From Lacticaseibacillus chiayiensis (GTDB lineage: Bacteria; Bacillota; Bacilli; Lactobacillales; Lactobacillaceae): a stretch of DNA of 34,043 nt. Made by a program: the position numbers and the translations under genes. Shown piece by piece: positions 1 to 6,917 of the stretch; within the stretch, counting starts at the first letter, position 1, and the number at the start of each line of letters is the position of its first letter. The notes under the pieces are model-generated. The model saw only the letters and a program-made list of their open reading frames with translations. It ran no database searches and was not told where the DNA came from. The stretch spans positions 1 through 34,043 of the forward strand of contig NZ_MSSM01000041.1 in the NCBI RefSeq assembly GCF_004123795.1, read 5' to 3'.

Positions 1-233
1 TAGAATCTGTGCGGTATCAGCGTAATGGCTTCGTAAGACAAGTAGTTTGACCTCAGCTGACGGGTCTTACCGCGATTGAGTTCCCGACTGATAGTGCTCG
101 GCGCCCGATGGAGACGAGCAGCAATCTTTCTAATGGAGAAGCCTTTCGTGTGATGAAGCCCCTCAATAACGCCGCGGTCTTCAGCGGTGAGTTGAGTGTA
201 ATGTCGAGTGCTGTTAAACTTGTCTTGGGTCAT
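1..233 (-). pseudogene. IS30-family transposase, N-terminal part, probable frameshift
   Basis: Translation from the ATG at 233 (ribosome site AGGAAAGGTG, about 8 nt upstream) gives an N-terminal helix-turn-helix of the IS30 type: a Y-x-Q-L-T-x-E-D-R start, then S-I-R-K-I-A-A-R-L and S-T-I-S-R-E-L-N-R-G. After Y-E-A (about position 27) the reading frame becomes unlike the family, while the next frame reads Y-A-D-T-A-Q-I-L, which is what lactobacillar IS30 transposases have at this place. Loss of one base near 26/27 would explain it. The DDE catalytic domain is beyond the window edge. The frameshift is inferred from memory of the family and not from an alignment; a sequencing error would look the same. 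Confidence 0.6.
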
Positions 234-365
234 GAAGATATCACCTTTCCTGTAGTTTTAGACGCTTCAAGGATAGGTCTTCATGGCCTGTTTTGTTAAA
301 CCAATCTAATTGGATTGGTCTACTTCAACCGGTGTTGCACTTCGATTTTAAATCCGGCGACAAAA
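1..365 (-). mobile_element. IS30-family insertion sequence, 5' part, cut by window edge
   Basis: The minus-strand transposase start lies at 233 and its upstream region runs to about 365. This leader holds a short inverted repeat (CCAATC at 301-306 against GATTGG at 313-318), of the kind that shields IS transposase genes from outside transcription or translation, and a GTGTTGCACTTC stretch near 333-344 that I take as part of the terminal inverted repeat. The exact IS end cannot be fixed because the other end and the target duplication lie outside the window. Family assignment is firm, boundary is an estimate. Confidence 0.7.
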
Positions 366-373
366 ATTATAAC

Positions 374-400
374 TTGCGATTTGATATATAATGTTATAAT
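374..400 (+). promoter_or_regulatory. Candidate promoter of welE, next to the IS30 end
   Basis: Two TATAAT hexamers (87-92 and 95-100 of the 300s: 387-392 and 395-400) lie in an AT-rich stretch between the IS end and welE. TTGCGA at 374-379 is a possible -35 box, but at a short 15-nt spacing to the second hexamer. Because the stretch directly abuts the IS, the promoter could belong either to the original EPS locus or to the insertion. Confidence 0.35.
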
Positions 401-465
401 CTAATGCAGACCAAATCTTTTGGGGGATTTTCGTTTACACTATTGTATATGTGGAGGGGTAAATA

Positions 466-1134
466 TTGGAAACGACAACTGAACGTCGACAACAGCAATC
501 AGAACCTGTCGATCTTGGAAGCATGACGCGAACATATATTCACGGTAAACGATGGTTTGATATTATCGCGAGCTCAACTGCGCTTGTCTTGCTTAGTGGT
601 GTGTTTCTTGTTATCGCCATCTTAATTAAGCTGGATGATCCGCATGGCAAAGTCTTTTATTCACAAACACGAATTGGCAAAGACGGTAAACAATTTCAGA
701 TGTGGAAGTTTCGATCGATGATTGCCAATGCTGACAAGATGGTTGAGAAGTTGGTCGACAAAAACGACGTCTCAGGTGCAATGTTTAAGATTAAAAGCGA
801 TCCACGTGTTACCCGAGTCGGTCGTATCTTACGCAAGTACAGTCTTGATGAGTTACCACAATTTTACAATGTCTTACGAGGTGATATGAGTCTGGTTGGT
901 CCCCGTCCACCTCTGCCTCGTGAAGTAGCCAAGTATACAAGCTATGATCGCCAACGCCTCTTGGTTATTCCCGGTGTGACAGGTCTCTGGCAGGTTTCCG
1001 GGAGAAGTGATCTTAGCTTCGAGGAAATGGTCGAGTTGGATTTATATTACATTAAGCATGCTTGCTTTTCGGAAGATCTAAAAATTTTACTTAAAACCGT
1101 ATCAGTTGTCATTCACCCTAACGGCGCTTATTAA
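466..1134 (+). CDS. welE: EPS priming undecaprenyl-phosphate sugar phosphotransferase
   Basis: Bacterial sugar transferase (222 aa) that moves a sugar-1-phosphate onto undecaprenyl phosphate at the inner face of the membrane, the first committed step of exopolysaccharide repeat-unit synthesis. Family signs: one membrane segment at about residues 32-54; K-F-R-S-M at 81-85; L-D-E-L-P-Q at 127-132; G-P-R-P-P at 145-149; P-G-V-T-G-L-W-Q-V-S-G-R at 169-180. It is the short form without the large N-terminal membrane domain of WbaP. The start is TTG at 466 behind a GGAGGGG site at about 452-459. The next two genes are an LCP protein and a Wzb-like phosphatase, the order known at the end of the L. 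rhamnosus EPS cluster, so the symbol welE is used by analogy. Other EPS genes would be expected to the left but an IS30 stands there. Sugar specificity (Gal or Glc) cannot be read from sequence. Confidence 0.85.
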   Translation: METTTERRQQQSEPVDLGSMTRTYIHGKRWFDIIASSTALVLLSGVFLVIAILIKLDDPHGKVFYSQTRIGKDGKQFQMWKFRSMIANADKMVEKLVDKNDVSGAMFKIKSDPRVTRVGRILRKYSLDELPQFYNVLRGDMSLVGPRPPLPREVAKYTSYDRQRLLVIPGVTGLWQVSGRSDLSFEEMVELDLYYIKHACFSEDLKILLKTVSVVIHPNGAY

Positions 1135-1169
1135 GGAAGTTGCGATGTTCCATGATGGGTGTTAAACAT

Positions 1170-1221
1170 AAAGAATCCAGCCGGACCGCGTTTGTAACAA
1201 GGCGGTCCGGCTGGATTCTTT
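1170..1221. terminator. Bidirectional terminator between welE and the LCP gene
   Basis: A 20-bp near-perfect stem (AAAGAATCCAGCCGGACCGC against GCGGTCCGGCTGGATTCTTT) with an A-run on one side and a T-run on the other serves two convergent genes. Confidence 0.9.
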
Positions 1222-1232
1222 ATTAATATTCG

Positions 1233-2126
1233 TTATTTCGCGTTTAAAGCATTCTGAATCACATCATGCCCACGGGCTAGCTCAGCATCAGACATCACTT
1301 CATAATCCTGACCATCAATGTTCTGACCAGTACCATGCAGCTGGTCGCTCTTAATGGTATTACCGGCGTCGCGATAGGCCGTAGCCAAGTTCTTAACAGA
1401 TCCAAGGGAAACATCGGTGCGGACATTTTTGCCGACAGCATTTAGGAATTTAGAACTAAGGACAGTCGTCGGATTTTTCTTCACCTTATCGATGACTGAG
1501 GTCAGAATCAGCTGTTGACGCATTTGCCGACCATAGTCGCCTCGCGGGTCGTCATAGCGCATCCGGGAGAACTTAAGCGCATCGCTGCCTGAGAGGTTGT
1601 AGGATTGGCCCTTGACGAAGGACTTGCCTTCGTAGTCGAAGCTTAGCGGTGAGGTGACGGTAACGCCGCCAACAGCATTTACCATCTGTTCTAGGCCCTT
1701 CATGTTGACAAGTAGGTAGCCGTCCAGTTTTATGTTAAGGAGCTTCTCAACGGCTTCCATGGCGGTGTCAGAGGAACCGTACGAGTAGGCAGCGTTGATT
1801 TTAATGGTCACGTCGTCGAAATTGACTTTGGTGTCACGTGGTACCGAGAGCATGGTGGTCGTTTTGGACTTGGGGTTTAGGACTATCACAATCATAGTAT
1901 CTGTACGTCCTTTGTAGGAACGATCAAGTTCACCGGTGTCGGTACCAAGCAGTAAGTATGCAACGGGTTTTCCGCTGGTGGTTTTGTCATCGGAAGATTT
2001 GTTTGTCTTCTTATTATAAGAATAAATTTGCGATGTTGAGTTGTGAACCATGTAGTACACGAAGCCACCAAACCCTAGAGCGGCAACGAGTACGACGAGT
2101 AGAACACGTATCAGGATTTTTTTCAT
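1233..2126 (-). CDS. LytR-CpsA-Psr (LCP) family glycopolymer transferase
   Basis: 297-aa membrane-anchored LCP protein. It has a short basic cytoplasmic N-terminus, one membrane helix at about residues 5-27, then an extracellular LCP domain starting near L-L-L-G-T-D (about 59) with the polyprenyl-pyrophosphate-binding arginines of this family in R-T-D-T-M and S-V-P-R-D-T. LCP enzymes attach wall teichoic acid, capsule or EPS precursors to peptidoglycan. In the L. rhamnosus EPS region the gene next to wzb is called wzr; the position here is the same. It faces welE across a shared terminator and is divergent from wzb. A TATAAT at 2160-2165 (minus) is its likely -10 box, with no convincing -35. 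Older annotation as a 'transcriptional regulator' is not supported: no DNA-binding domain is visible. Confidence 0.88.
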   Translation of the reverse strand: MKKILIRVLLVVLVAALGFGGFVYYMVHNSTSQIYSYNKKTNKSSDDKTTSGKPVAYLLLGTDTGELDRSYKGRTDTMIVIVLNPKSKTTTMLSVPRDTKVNFDDVTIKINAAYSYGSSDTAMEAVEKLLNIKLDGYLLVNMKGLEQMVNAVGGVTVTSPLSFDYEGKSFVKGQSYNLSGSDALKFSRMRYDDPRGDYGRQMRQQLILTSVIDKVKKNPTTVLSSKFLNAVGKNVRTDVSLGSVKNLATAYRDAGNTIKSDQLHGTGQNIDGQDYEVMSDAELARGHDVIQNALNAK

Positions 2127-2228
2127 TGTTGAACCTCATTTCCTCCGTAATCTTTGCATATTATACCGCAAAGTCTGCAATCACGCTGATCTATTACGAA
2201 TCGTTAAGAAACTGTTACAAAAAACGAT

Positions 2229-2257
2229 TTGACGTTGGCAGCGCTTCATTGGATACT
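2229..2257 (+). promoter_or_regulatory. Promoter of wzb
   Basis: TTGACG at 2229-2234 and GATACT at 2252-2257, spaced 17 nt, 25 nt ahead of the wzb start. Confidence 0.55.
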
Positions 2258-2281
2258 AGATAGTATTGGAAGGGGAAGTGA

Positions 2282-3049
2282 ATGATGATTGACGTGCATT
2301 GCCATATGTTACCAGGGATTGATGATGGTTCCAAAGATCTAACGACTTCATTGGAGTTAGCAGAGGCAGCGGTGGCTGACGGAATTACGCATGCTTTAAT
2401 GACACCACACCATATGAACGGGCGGTATACGAATCATGCGGCGGATGTGATTCGGTTGACTGATGAGTTTCAGGATGTGCTGGAGCAGCGGCATATTCCA
2501 TTGACCGTTTTTCCGTGTCAAGAAGTCCGAATTAATGGCGATTTATTAGAAGCAATTGACCACCACGACATTTTGACTTGTGACGTGACCGGCCACTATG
2601 TCTTGATTGAATTTCCGTCTGATGATGTACCGCTTTATACACAAAATATGTTGTTTGAAGTGATGCAACGCGGGATGGTGCCCGTGATTGTGCATCCGGA
2701 ACGCAATACTCGGCTGATGAAGCATCCGGGTTTACTGTATCAGATGATTGAACGGGGGGCATTTGCGCAGGTGACTGCTAGCAGTTATGTCGGCACGTTC
2801 GGCAAAAAGGTTCAGCAATTTTCAGAAGATATTATTGATGCCGGGTTGGCGCATGTTTTTGCCTCCGACGCCCACCATTTACCTGGTCGTAGTTATGAGA
2901 TGTCAGCAGCTTTCAAGCGTCTGGAGCGTAAACGTGGCGAAAAGAGGGCTAAAATCTTTGAAGACAACGCACGGGCGCTGGTCAATGGTGATCCATTGGT
3001 ACGTTTTAATGAACGTAAAGTTGAAAAGCGGTTGTTGTCACGGTATTGA
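2282..3049 (+). CDS. wzb: PHP-type protein tyrosine phosphatase CpsB/Wzb
   Basis: 255-aa metal-dependent phosphatase of the CpsB/YwqE type, which removes phosphate from the tyrosine-rich tail of the Wze/CpsD kinase and so tunes EPS chain length and export. PHP-fold metal ligands are visible in order: D-V-H-C-H at residues 4-8, T-P-H-H about 40, the acidic residue in C-Q-E-V about 80, V-H-P-E-R about 138, and S-D-A-H-H about 196. Start ATG 2282 follows GGAAGGGGAAGTG. It has its own promoter and is divergent from the LCP gene. The matching kinase genes (wzd, wze) are not in the window. Confidence 0.88.
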   Translation: MMIDVHCHMLPGIDDGSKDLTTSLELAEAAVADGITHALMTPHHMNGRYTNHAADVIRLTDEFQDVLEQRHIPLTVFPCQEVRINGDLLEAIDHHDILTCDVTGHYVLIEFPSDDVPLYTQNMLFEVMQRGMVPVIVHPERNTRLMKHPGLLYQMIERGAFAQVTASSYVGTFGKKVQQFSEDIIDAGLAHVFASDAHHLPGRSYEMSAAFKRLERKRGEKRAKIFEDNARALVNGDPLVRFNERKVEKRLLSRY

Positions 3050-3088
3050 TGTTTTAAGCCGCCAGCATAAAAAATATTTCTGAAATAA

Positions 3089-3115
3089 TTAGCACTCCGC
3101 TTGTCAGAGTGCTAA
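3089..3115 (+). promoter_or_regulatory. CIRCE operator (HrcA)
   Basis: TTAGCACTC, nine bases, GAGTGCTAA: a perfect match to the CIRCE inverted repeat bound by the heat-shock repressor HrcA. It covers the -35 box and upstream spacer of the clpL promoter, so HrcA binding should block polymerase. Confidence 0.95.
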
Positions 3116-3129
3116 TTTCGTGCTATAAT
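3101..3129 (+). promoter_or_regulatory. clpL promoter
   Basis: TTGTCA (3101-3106), 17 nt, TATAAT (3124-3129). The -35 lies inside the CIRCE loop. Transcription should start near 3136, giving an unusually long 5' UTR of about 220 nt before the clpL ATG. Confidence 0.85.
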
Positions 3130-3193
3130 ACATTATGTAAACAAGGAAAAGGCGCCACGGCATCAGTGCCATCAAGTGAATAAGTTCGACACG

Positions 3194-3227
3194 AAAGTAC
3201 TGCCAGTGCGTCTGGGAGTACTTTTTT
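3194..3227 (+). terminator. Terminator-like hairpin inside the clpL 5' UTR
   Basis: AAAGTACT at 3194-3201 pairs with AGTACTTT at 3217-3224, with an inner CAG/CTG pair, and is followed directly by a T-run (3222-3227). It sits about 60 nt into the clpL transcript, so it is a candidate attenuator and not a gene end. Confidence 0.55.
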
Positions 3228-3232
3228 GTAGG

Positions 3233-3268
3233 GCGTGAACCAGCCCGGTCTCTGGGCTGGTGAGCGCG
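3233..3268 (+). repeat. Element Y, copy a (short form), in the clpL leader
   Basis: Hairpin with the family pattern: GCGT, GA, ACCAGCCC, loop of 7, GGGCTGGT, GA, GCGC. The two GA dinucleotides face each other as a tandem mismatch. It follows the T-run of the preceding hairpin by 5 nt. Related copies are at 11711, 13140 and 24168. Confidence 0.7.
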
Positions 3269-3357
3269 TTTCAAAGAAGTATCAAGCTTCTCCGCACAGA
3301 AACGTACCAGATCAAGCACCTTTTCCCCGCACATTCCCAACAAGGAGGAATTCAGCT

Positions 3358-5511
3358 ATGGCAAACTTTAACGATCCGTTTTTCAATAATCATGATATGG
3401 ACGATATTTTTAATCAGATGCTTCAAGGTATGGGTAAAGGCGAGTCAGCCCGGTATGTGGTCAACGGCCATGAAATGACGCCTGATGAATTTGCCCAGTA
3501 TCGTGCGACTGGCCAGTTGCCGAAGCAGGGCGATGAGATTCCGGTTGCGACGACTGGTGAACAGGCAGTTAAGAAGGGCGGCATTCTCGAAAAGCTTGGC
3601 CGGAACCTGACGCAGGAAGCCAAGGATGGTTTGCTTGATCCGGTGATTGGCCGTGACCACGAAATTCAGGAAACCGCTGAGATTCTGAGCCGGCGCACGA
3701 AGAATAATCCAATTCTGGTCGGTGACGCTGGTGTCGGCAAGACGGCGGTTGTCGAAGGCTTGGCGCAGGCGATTGTGAAGGGTAACGTGCCTGAAGCGAT
3801 CAAGGACAAGCAGATTTGGTCGATTGATCTGTCGAACCTGGAAGCCGGCACACAATACCGTGGCAGCTTTGAAGAGAAGATTCAGAATCTGATCAAAGAA
3901 GTGAAAGCTGCCGGCAATGTTATTCTGTTCTTTGATGAAATCCATCAAATTCTGGGTGCCGGCGCAACTGGCGGCGAAGAATCCGGTGGCAAAGGGCTTG
4001 CCGACATTATTAAGCCAGCGTTGTCTCGTGGTGAGATTACCGTGATTGGCGCTACCACCCAGGACGAGTATCGCAATACCATCATGAAGGATAGTGCCTT
4101 GGCACGCCGGTTCAATGATGTCACCATTAACGAGCCAAGCGCTGCGGACACGGTCAAGATTCTGGAAGGCGTCAAGAAGCTTTATGAACAACACCATCAC
4201 GTTCAGTTGCCGGAAAATGTTTTGAAGGCAGCGGTGGATTACAGTATTCAGTACATTCCACAGCGTTCTTTGCCTGACAAAGCGATTGACCTGATCGATA
4301 TGACCGCGGCACATCTGGCAAGCAAGCATCCGATTGTCGATAAAGTTGAACTGGAAAAGCAAATCAAGGATCTGAACACCCAAAAGGATGCGGCGGCAAA
4401 GGCTGAGGACTTTGAAAAAGCTGCCAGCCTCAAGAAAGAGATTGCCGACAAGCAACATCAGCTTGAAGGAACAAACGACGAGAAGCCTGTTGTAGCCACT
4501 CCAAACGATGTCGCTGCAGCGGTGGAGCGTTTGACTGGCATTCCGGTATCGAAGCTTGGTGCGTCCGACATTGAACGTCTTAAGGGCATTGGCAAGCGCT
4601 TGAAGGGCAAGGTCATTGGCCAAGATGAAGCTGTTGATATGGTGGCTCGGGCTATTCGTCGGAATCGCGCTGGTTTTGATGAAGGCAATCGGCCAATTGG
4701 CAGTTTCCTGTTCGTTGGACCAACCGGCGTCGGGAAGACTGAATTAGCCAAGCAGTTGGCGATGGATCTCTTCGGCAGCAAAGATGCGATTATCCGCTTA
4801 GATATGTCTGAGTACAGTGATCGCACCGCGGTATCCAAGTTGATTGGTACCAGTGCTGGATATGTTGGGTACAATGACAACAAGAACACGCTGACTGAGC
4901 AAGTACGACGGAATCCATATTCGATCGTTCTGCTCGATGAAATTGAAAAGGCTGATCCGCAAGTCTTGACGTTGTTGCTACAAGTCTTAGATGATGGTCG
5001 GCTTACCGATGGCCAAGGCAATGTCGTGGACTTCAAGAACACCGTGATTATTGCCACTTCCAATGCTGGCTTTGGCAACGAAACCTTAACTGGCAAGAAG
5101 GAAAAAGACGAAAACTTAATGAAACGGTTGGCGCCATACTTCCGTCCTGAATTCCTCAACCGGTTTAACGGGATTGTTGAATTCAGTCACTTAACCAAGA
5201 AAGACTTAGGTAAGATTGTTGACCTGATGCTTGAAGACGTCAACAAGACACTCGCAAAGAAAGGCATTACGTTAACAGTCACCGATGCCGCTAAAGATTG
5301 GTTGATTGCCCAAGGTTATGATGAAGCGATGGGAGCACGGCCATTACGCCGAGTTATCGAGCGCAATATTCGTGACAAGGTAACTGACTTCTATCTGGAT
5401 CATCTTAAGGCCAAGAAGTTGCAAGCGGATTTGGTAGACGACACCATCGTCATCAGAGAAGCCCAACCGTCCAGTGGCAAGCCTAATAAAGAAGCCGTCA
5501 GCGCAAAATAA
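3358..5511 (+). CDS. clpL: ATP-dependent chaperone ClpL (Clp/Hsp100)
   Basis: 717-aa AAA+ unfoldase with two nucleotide-binding domains. It has a short Asn/Met-rich N-terminus (D-M-D-D-I-F-N-Q) in place of the double Clp-N repeat of ClpC/ClpB, and no zinc finger as in ClpE. First Walker A G-D-A-G-V-G-K-T at about 121-128, Walker B I-L-F-F-D-E-I-H near 190; a UVR-like coiled middle region at about 332-375; second Walker A G-P-T-G-V-G-K-T near 453-460, Walker B V-L-L-D-E-I-E-K near 524; sensor-2 G-A-R-P-L-R-R near 658. Start ATG 3358 has a strong AAGGAGG at 3342-3348; an upstream in-frame GTG at 3235 lies in the leader and lacks such a site. ClpL is a stress chaperone that works without ClpP in lactic acid bacteria. 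The CIRCE element places it under HrcA, as was proposed for L. gasseri clpL. It is monocistronic. Confidence 0.93.
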   Translation: MANFNDPFFNNHDMDDIFNQMLQGMGKGESARYVVNGHEMTPDEFAQYRATGQLPKQGDEIPVATTGEQAVKKGGILEKLGRNLTQEAKDGLLDPVIGRDHEIQETAEILSRRTKNNPILVGDAGVGKTAVVEGLAQAIVKGNVPEAIKDKQIWSIDLSNLEAGTQYRGSFEEKIQNLIKEVKAAGNVILFFDEIHQILGAGATGGEESGGKGLADIIKPALSRGEITVIGATTQDEYRNTIMKDSALARRFNDVTINEPSAADTVKILEGVKKLYEQHHHVQLPENVLKAAVDYSIQYIPQRSLPDKAIDLIDMTAAHLASKHPIVDKVELEKQIKDLNTQKDAAAKAEDFEKAASLKKEIADKQHQLEGTNDEKPVVATPNDVAAAVERLTGIPVSKLGASDIERLKGIGKRLKGKVIGQDEAVDMVARAIRRNRAGFDEGNRPIGSFLFVGPTGVGKTELAKQLAMDLFGSKDAIIRLDMSEYSDRTAVSKLIGTSAGYVGYNDNKNTLTEQVRRNPYSIVLLDEIEKADPQVLTLLLQVLDDGRLTDGQGNVVDFKNTVIIATSNAGFGNETLTGKKEKDENLMKRLAPYFRPEFLNRFNGIVEFSHLTKKDLGKIVDLMLEDVNKTLAKKGITLTVTDAAKDWLIAQGYDEAMGARPLRRVIERNIRDKVTDFYLDHLKAKKLQADLVDDTIVIREAQPSSGKPNKEAVSAK

Positions 5512-5540
5512 TCGTGTTGACCAAAAGCAAATCATTTAAA

Positions 5541-5606
5541 ACCGTCCTACTGAGTGAGAAGGACGGTCATGACCGTTAAGTGTGTTCACACTTGACGGCT
5601 TTTTTT
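5541..5606 (+). terminator. Terminator of clpL (two consecutive hairpins)
   Basis: ACCGTCC/GGACGGT (5541-5567) is followed by CCGTTAAGTGTG / CACACTTGACGG (5573-5598) with a T-run at 5600-5606. Confidence 0.9.
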
Positions 5607-6148
5607 GGTCTCAAAAAAGTTGTATAATAAATTTTAAAATAAATTGTGCACGTCCTTTCTTGGGCAAAAGTCTTGGCTACTGTCTTAATGAGGCCGTGCA
5701 AAAGCCTTGTGCACAAGACTTTTAAGGGACTGATAGTTGACAAAAATATTTAAATGTTAGTAATCGCAAATTATTTTTTTAAAAATTGTTATTGAAAGCG
5801 ATATAAGCTTGTGCTAAATTTAATGTAAGCCAACCGGTGATATTAAACTGAAATATCAGATTTCATGCTAAAAATTCACAATTAAATTGATTCTTTGCTC
5901 AGACGCTGTCGTTGTTATTTAATTATTGTAGGTCAAGGCTTTGACTTCAACCGTTCATTTTTTAACGACTGGATTTATATCGATCAGTATCTCTAAACGG
6001 TTAAAACCCCGGTCACGCAGCATGAGAGTTGTCTTTATTGTCATAAGTGTCTGGATATGTTAAATTATTATTAGGATAATAAAATGGTGTCGTTAGTAAA
6101 TCACTATGGGACTTGTGAACGCTGTTAGCATTGAACAGGTGGGTGGTA
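5607..6148. other. AT-rich intergenic stretch without a supported gene
   Basis: About 540 nt with no credible reading frame. It holds a 24-nt palindrome at 5700-5723 (AAAAG and CTTTT arms around CTTGTG/CACAAG), a related AAAAGTCTTG at about 5667, a TTGACA at 5737-5742 without a good -10, and a cre-like site at 5793-5806 (TGAAAGCGATATAA, one mismatch to the TGWAANCGNTNWCA consensus). Base composition is clearly more AT-rich than the flanking genes. Confidence 0.5.
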
Positions 6149-6182
6149 TTGGCAGAGAAACAATAAGTATATATTATTGTTT
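6149..6182 (+). promoter_or_regulatory. Promoter with overlapping palindromic operator, Spx-like gene
   Basis: TTGGCA (6149-6154), 17 nt, TATTAT (6172-6177). A perfect inverted repeat, AAACAATAA at 6158-6166 and TTATTGTTT at 6174-6182, seven bases apart, spans the spacer and the -10 box. That is the place of a repressor operator; the protein that binds it is unknown. Confidence 0.65.
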
Positions 6183-6199
6183 CGTTGAGGGGTGATTGA

Positions 6200-6601
6200 A
6201 TGATTAAGTTGTATACATCAGGTTCGTCAAAATCAAGTCGCGAAGCTAGAGCGTGGTTAGAGACTAACGGATTGCCGTTTGAGGAAATTTCGTTGTCGAA
6301 ACAGGGCATTAGCAAAGCACAGATTTTGGAACTGTTGGCTCGATCGGAAGATGGCATCGATAGTTTAGTCTCGCGGCGTTCAAAGGCGTTTCAGGCCCTT
6401 GATGTTGATTTTGATGCATTGTCATTGAAAGAAGCGGTAGACTTATTATCGAAACAACCAGCTATTCTTCGGCGGCCAATCCTCGTGGACGATCGGCGCT
6501 TATTATTTGGGTTTAACCAGGATTCAGTTCGCGTCTTCCTACCGCGGGAAGTTCGTCGGCAAAAGTTGTGGACGGCGTTGCTGAATACTTCGAGTGTGTG
6601 A
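6200..6601 (+). CDS. Spx/ArsC-family regulator lacking the redox CXXC
   Basis: 133-aa Spx-family protein. Spx proteins bind the C-terminal domain of RNA polymerase alpha and re-route transcription under thiol stress. The alignment with B. subtilis Spx is collinear by eye: L-Y-T-S at 4-7, A-R-A-W-L at 16-20, Gly-52 (the alpha-CTD contact), R-R-P-I at 91-94 including Arg-92, and a V-F-L-P-R end. The two switch cysteines expected at 10 and 13 are both serine (S-S-K-S-S), and the protein has no cysteine at all. It therefore cannot sense disulfide stress in the usual way and is likely a constitutive or differently controlled paralogue. ATG 6200 follows GAGGGGTG. It has its own promoter with an operator-like palindrome and its own terminator. 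Confidence 0.82.
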   Translation: MIKLYTSGSSKSSREARAWLETNGLPFEEISLSKQGISKAQILELLARSEDGIDSLVSRRSKAFQALDVDFDALSLKEAVDLLSKQPAILRRPILVDDRRLLFGFNQDSVRVFLPREVRRQKLWTALLNTSSV

Positions 6602-6637
6602 AGGGTTCGACACCGGCAATTGATAGGTTGATCCATT

Positions 6638-6669
6638 AAAAGCCTCATCTGTGGCAGATGGGGCTTTTT
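6638..6669 (+). terminator. Terminator of the Spx-like gene
   Basis: AAAGCCTCATCTG pairs with CAGATGGGGCTTTTT across a 3-nt loop; the T-run ends at 6669. Confidence 0.9.
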
Positions 6670-6917
6670 GAGTGCAATACTGAAAGTAGCAGACAGTCGA
6701 ACTGGGAATCGGTGGTATAGTTTTTGGCTTACCTTAAACAGCTGGCCTTTCAAAAAGTTCGATTAAATAGCTGCAATGATGTCCTGCTGACTGATGCCAG
6801 ATTCACTGTTTCATGCTGAACTTTCTTCAAAAGGAGGTGGAACCGTATACAAAATCCTGAAATATGCTATCATATTGCCATGAGCCAAAATTGGTCTATG
6901 TGAAAGGAAGCTATTTC
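6670..6917 (+). promoter_or_regulatory. fbp upstream region with extended -10 promoter
   Basis: No gene seen. An extended -10 (TG at 6865-6866, TATCAT at 6868-6873) lies 45 nt ahead of the fbp start without a good -35. A perfect Shine-Dalgarno-like AAAGGAGGTG at 6830-6839 has no start codon at a useful distance behind it. Confidence 0.4.

Noticed and set aside
3235-3357. In-frame N-terminal extension of clpL from GTG 3235
   Set aside because: It lies in the structured leader; ATG 3358 has a strong ribosome site and gives the usual ClpL N-terminus.
3445-4623. 392-codon frame on the minus strand inside clpL
   Set aside because: Shadow of clpL; no family likeness, no ribosome site or promoter.
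6084-6128. 14-codon frame (ends in T-C-E-R-C) upstream of the Spx-like gene
   Set aside because: Weak AGGA site and no promoter of its own; the CXXC is a curiosity next to an Spx without cysteines but probably chance.
6830-6860. Perfect ribosome-site sequence AAAGGAGGTG before fbp
   Set aside because: No start codon at a usable distance leads to more than a few codons; it lies upstream of the likely transcription start.
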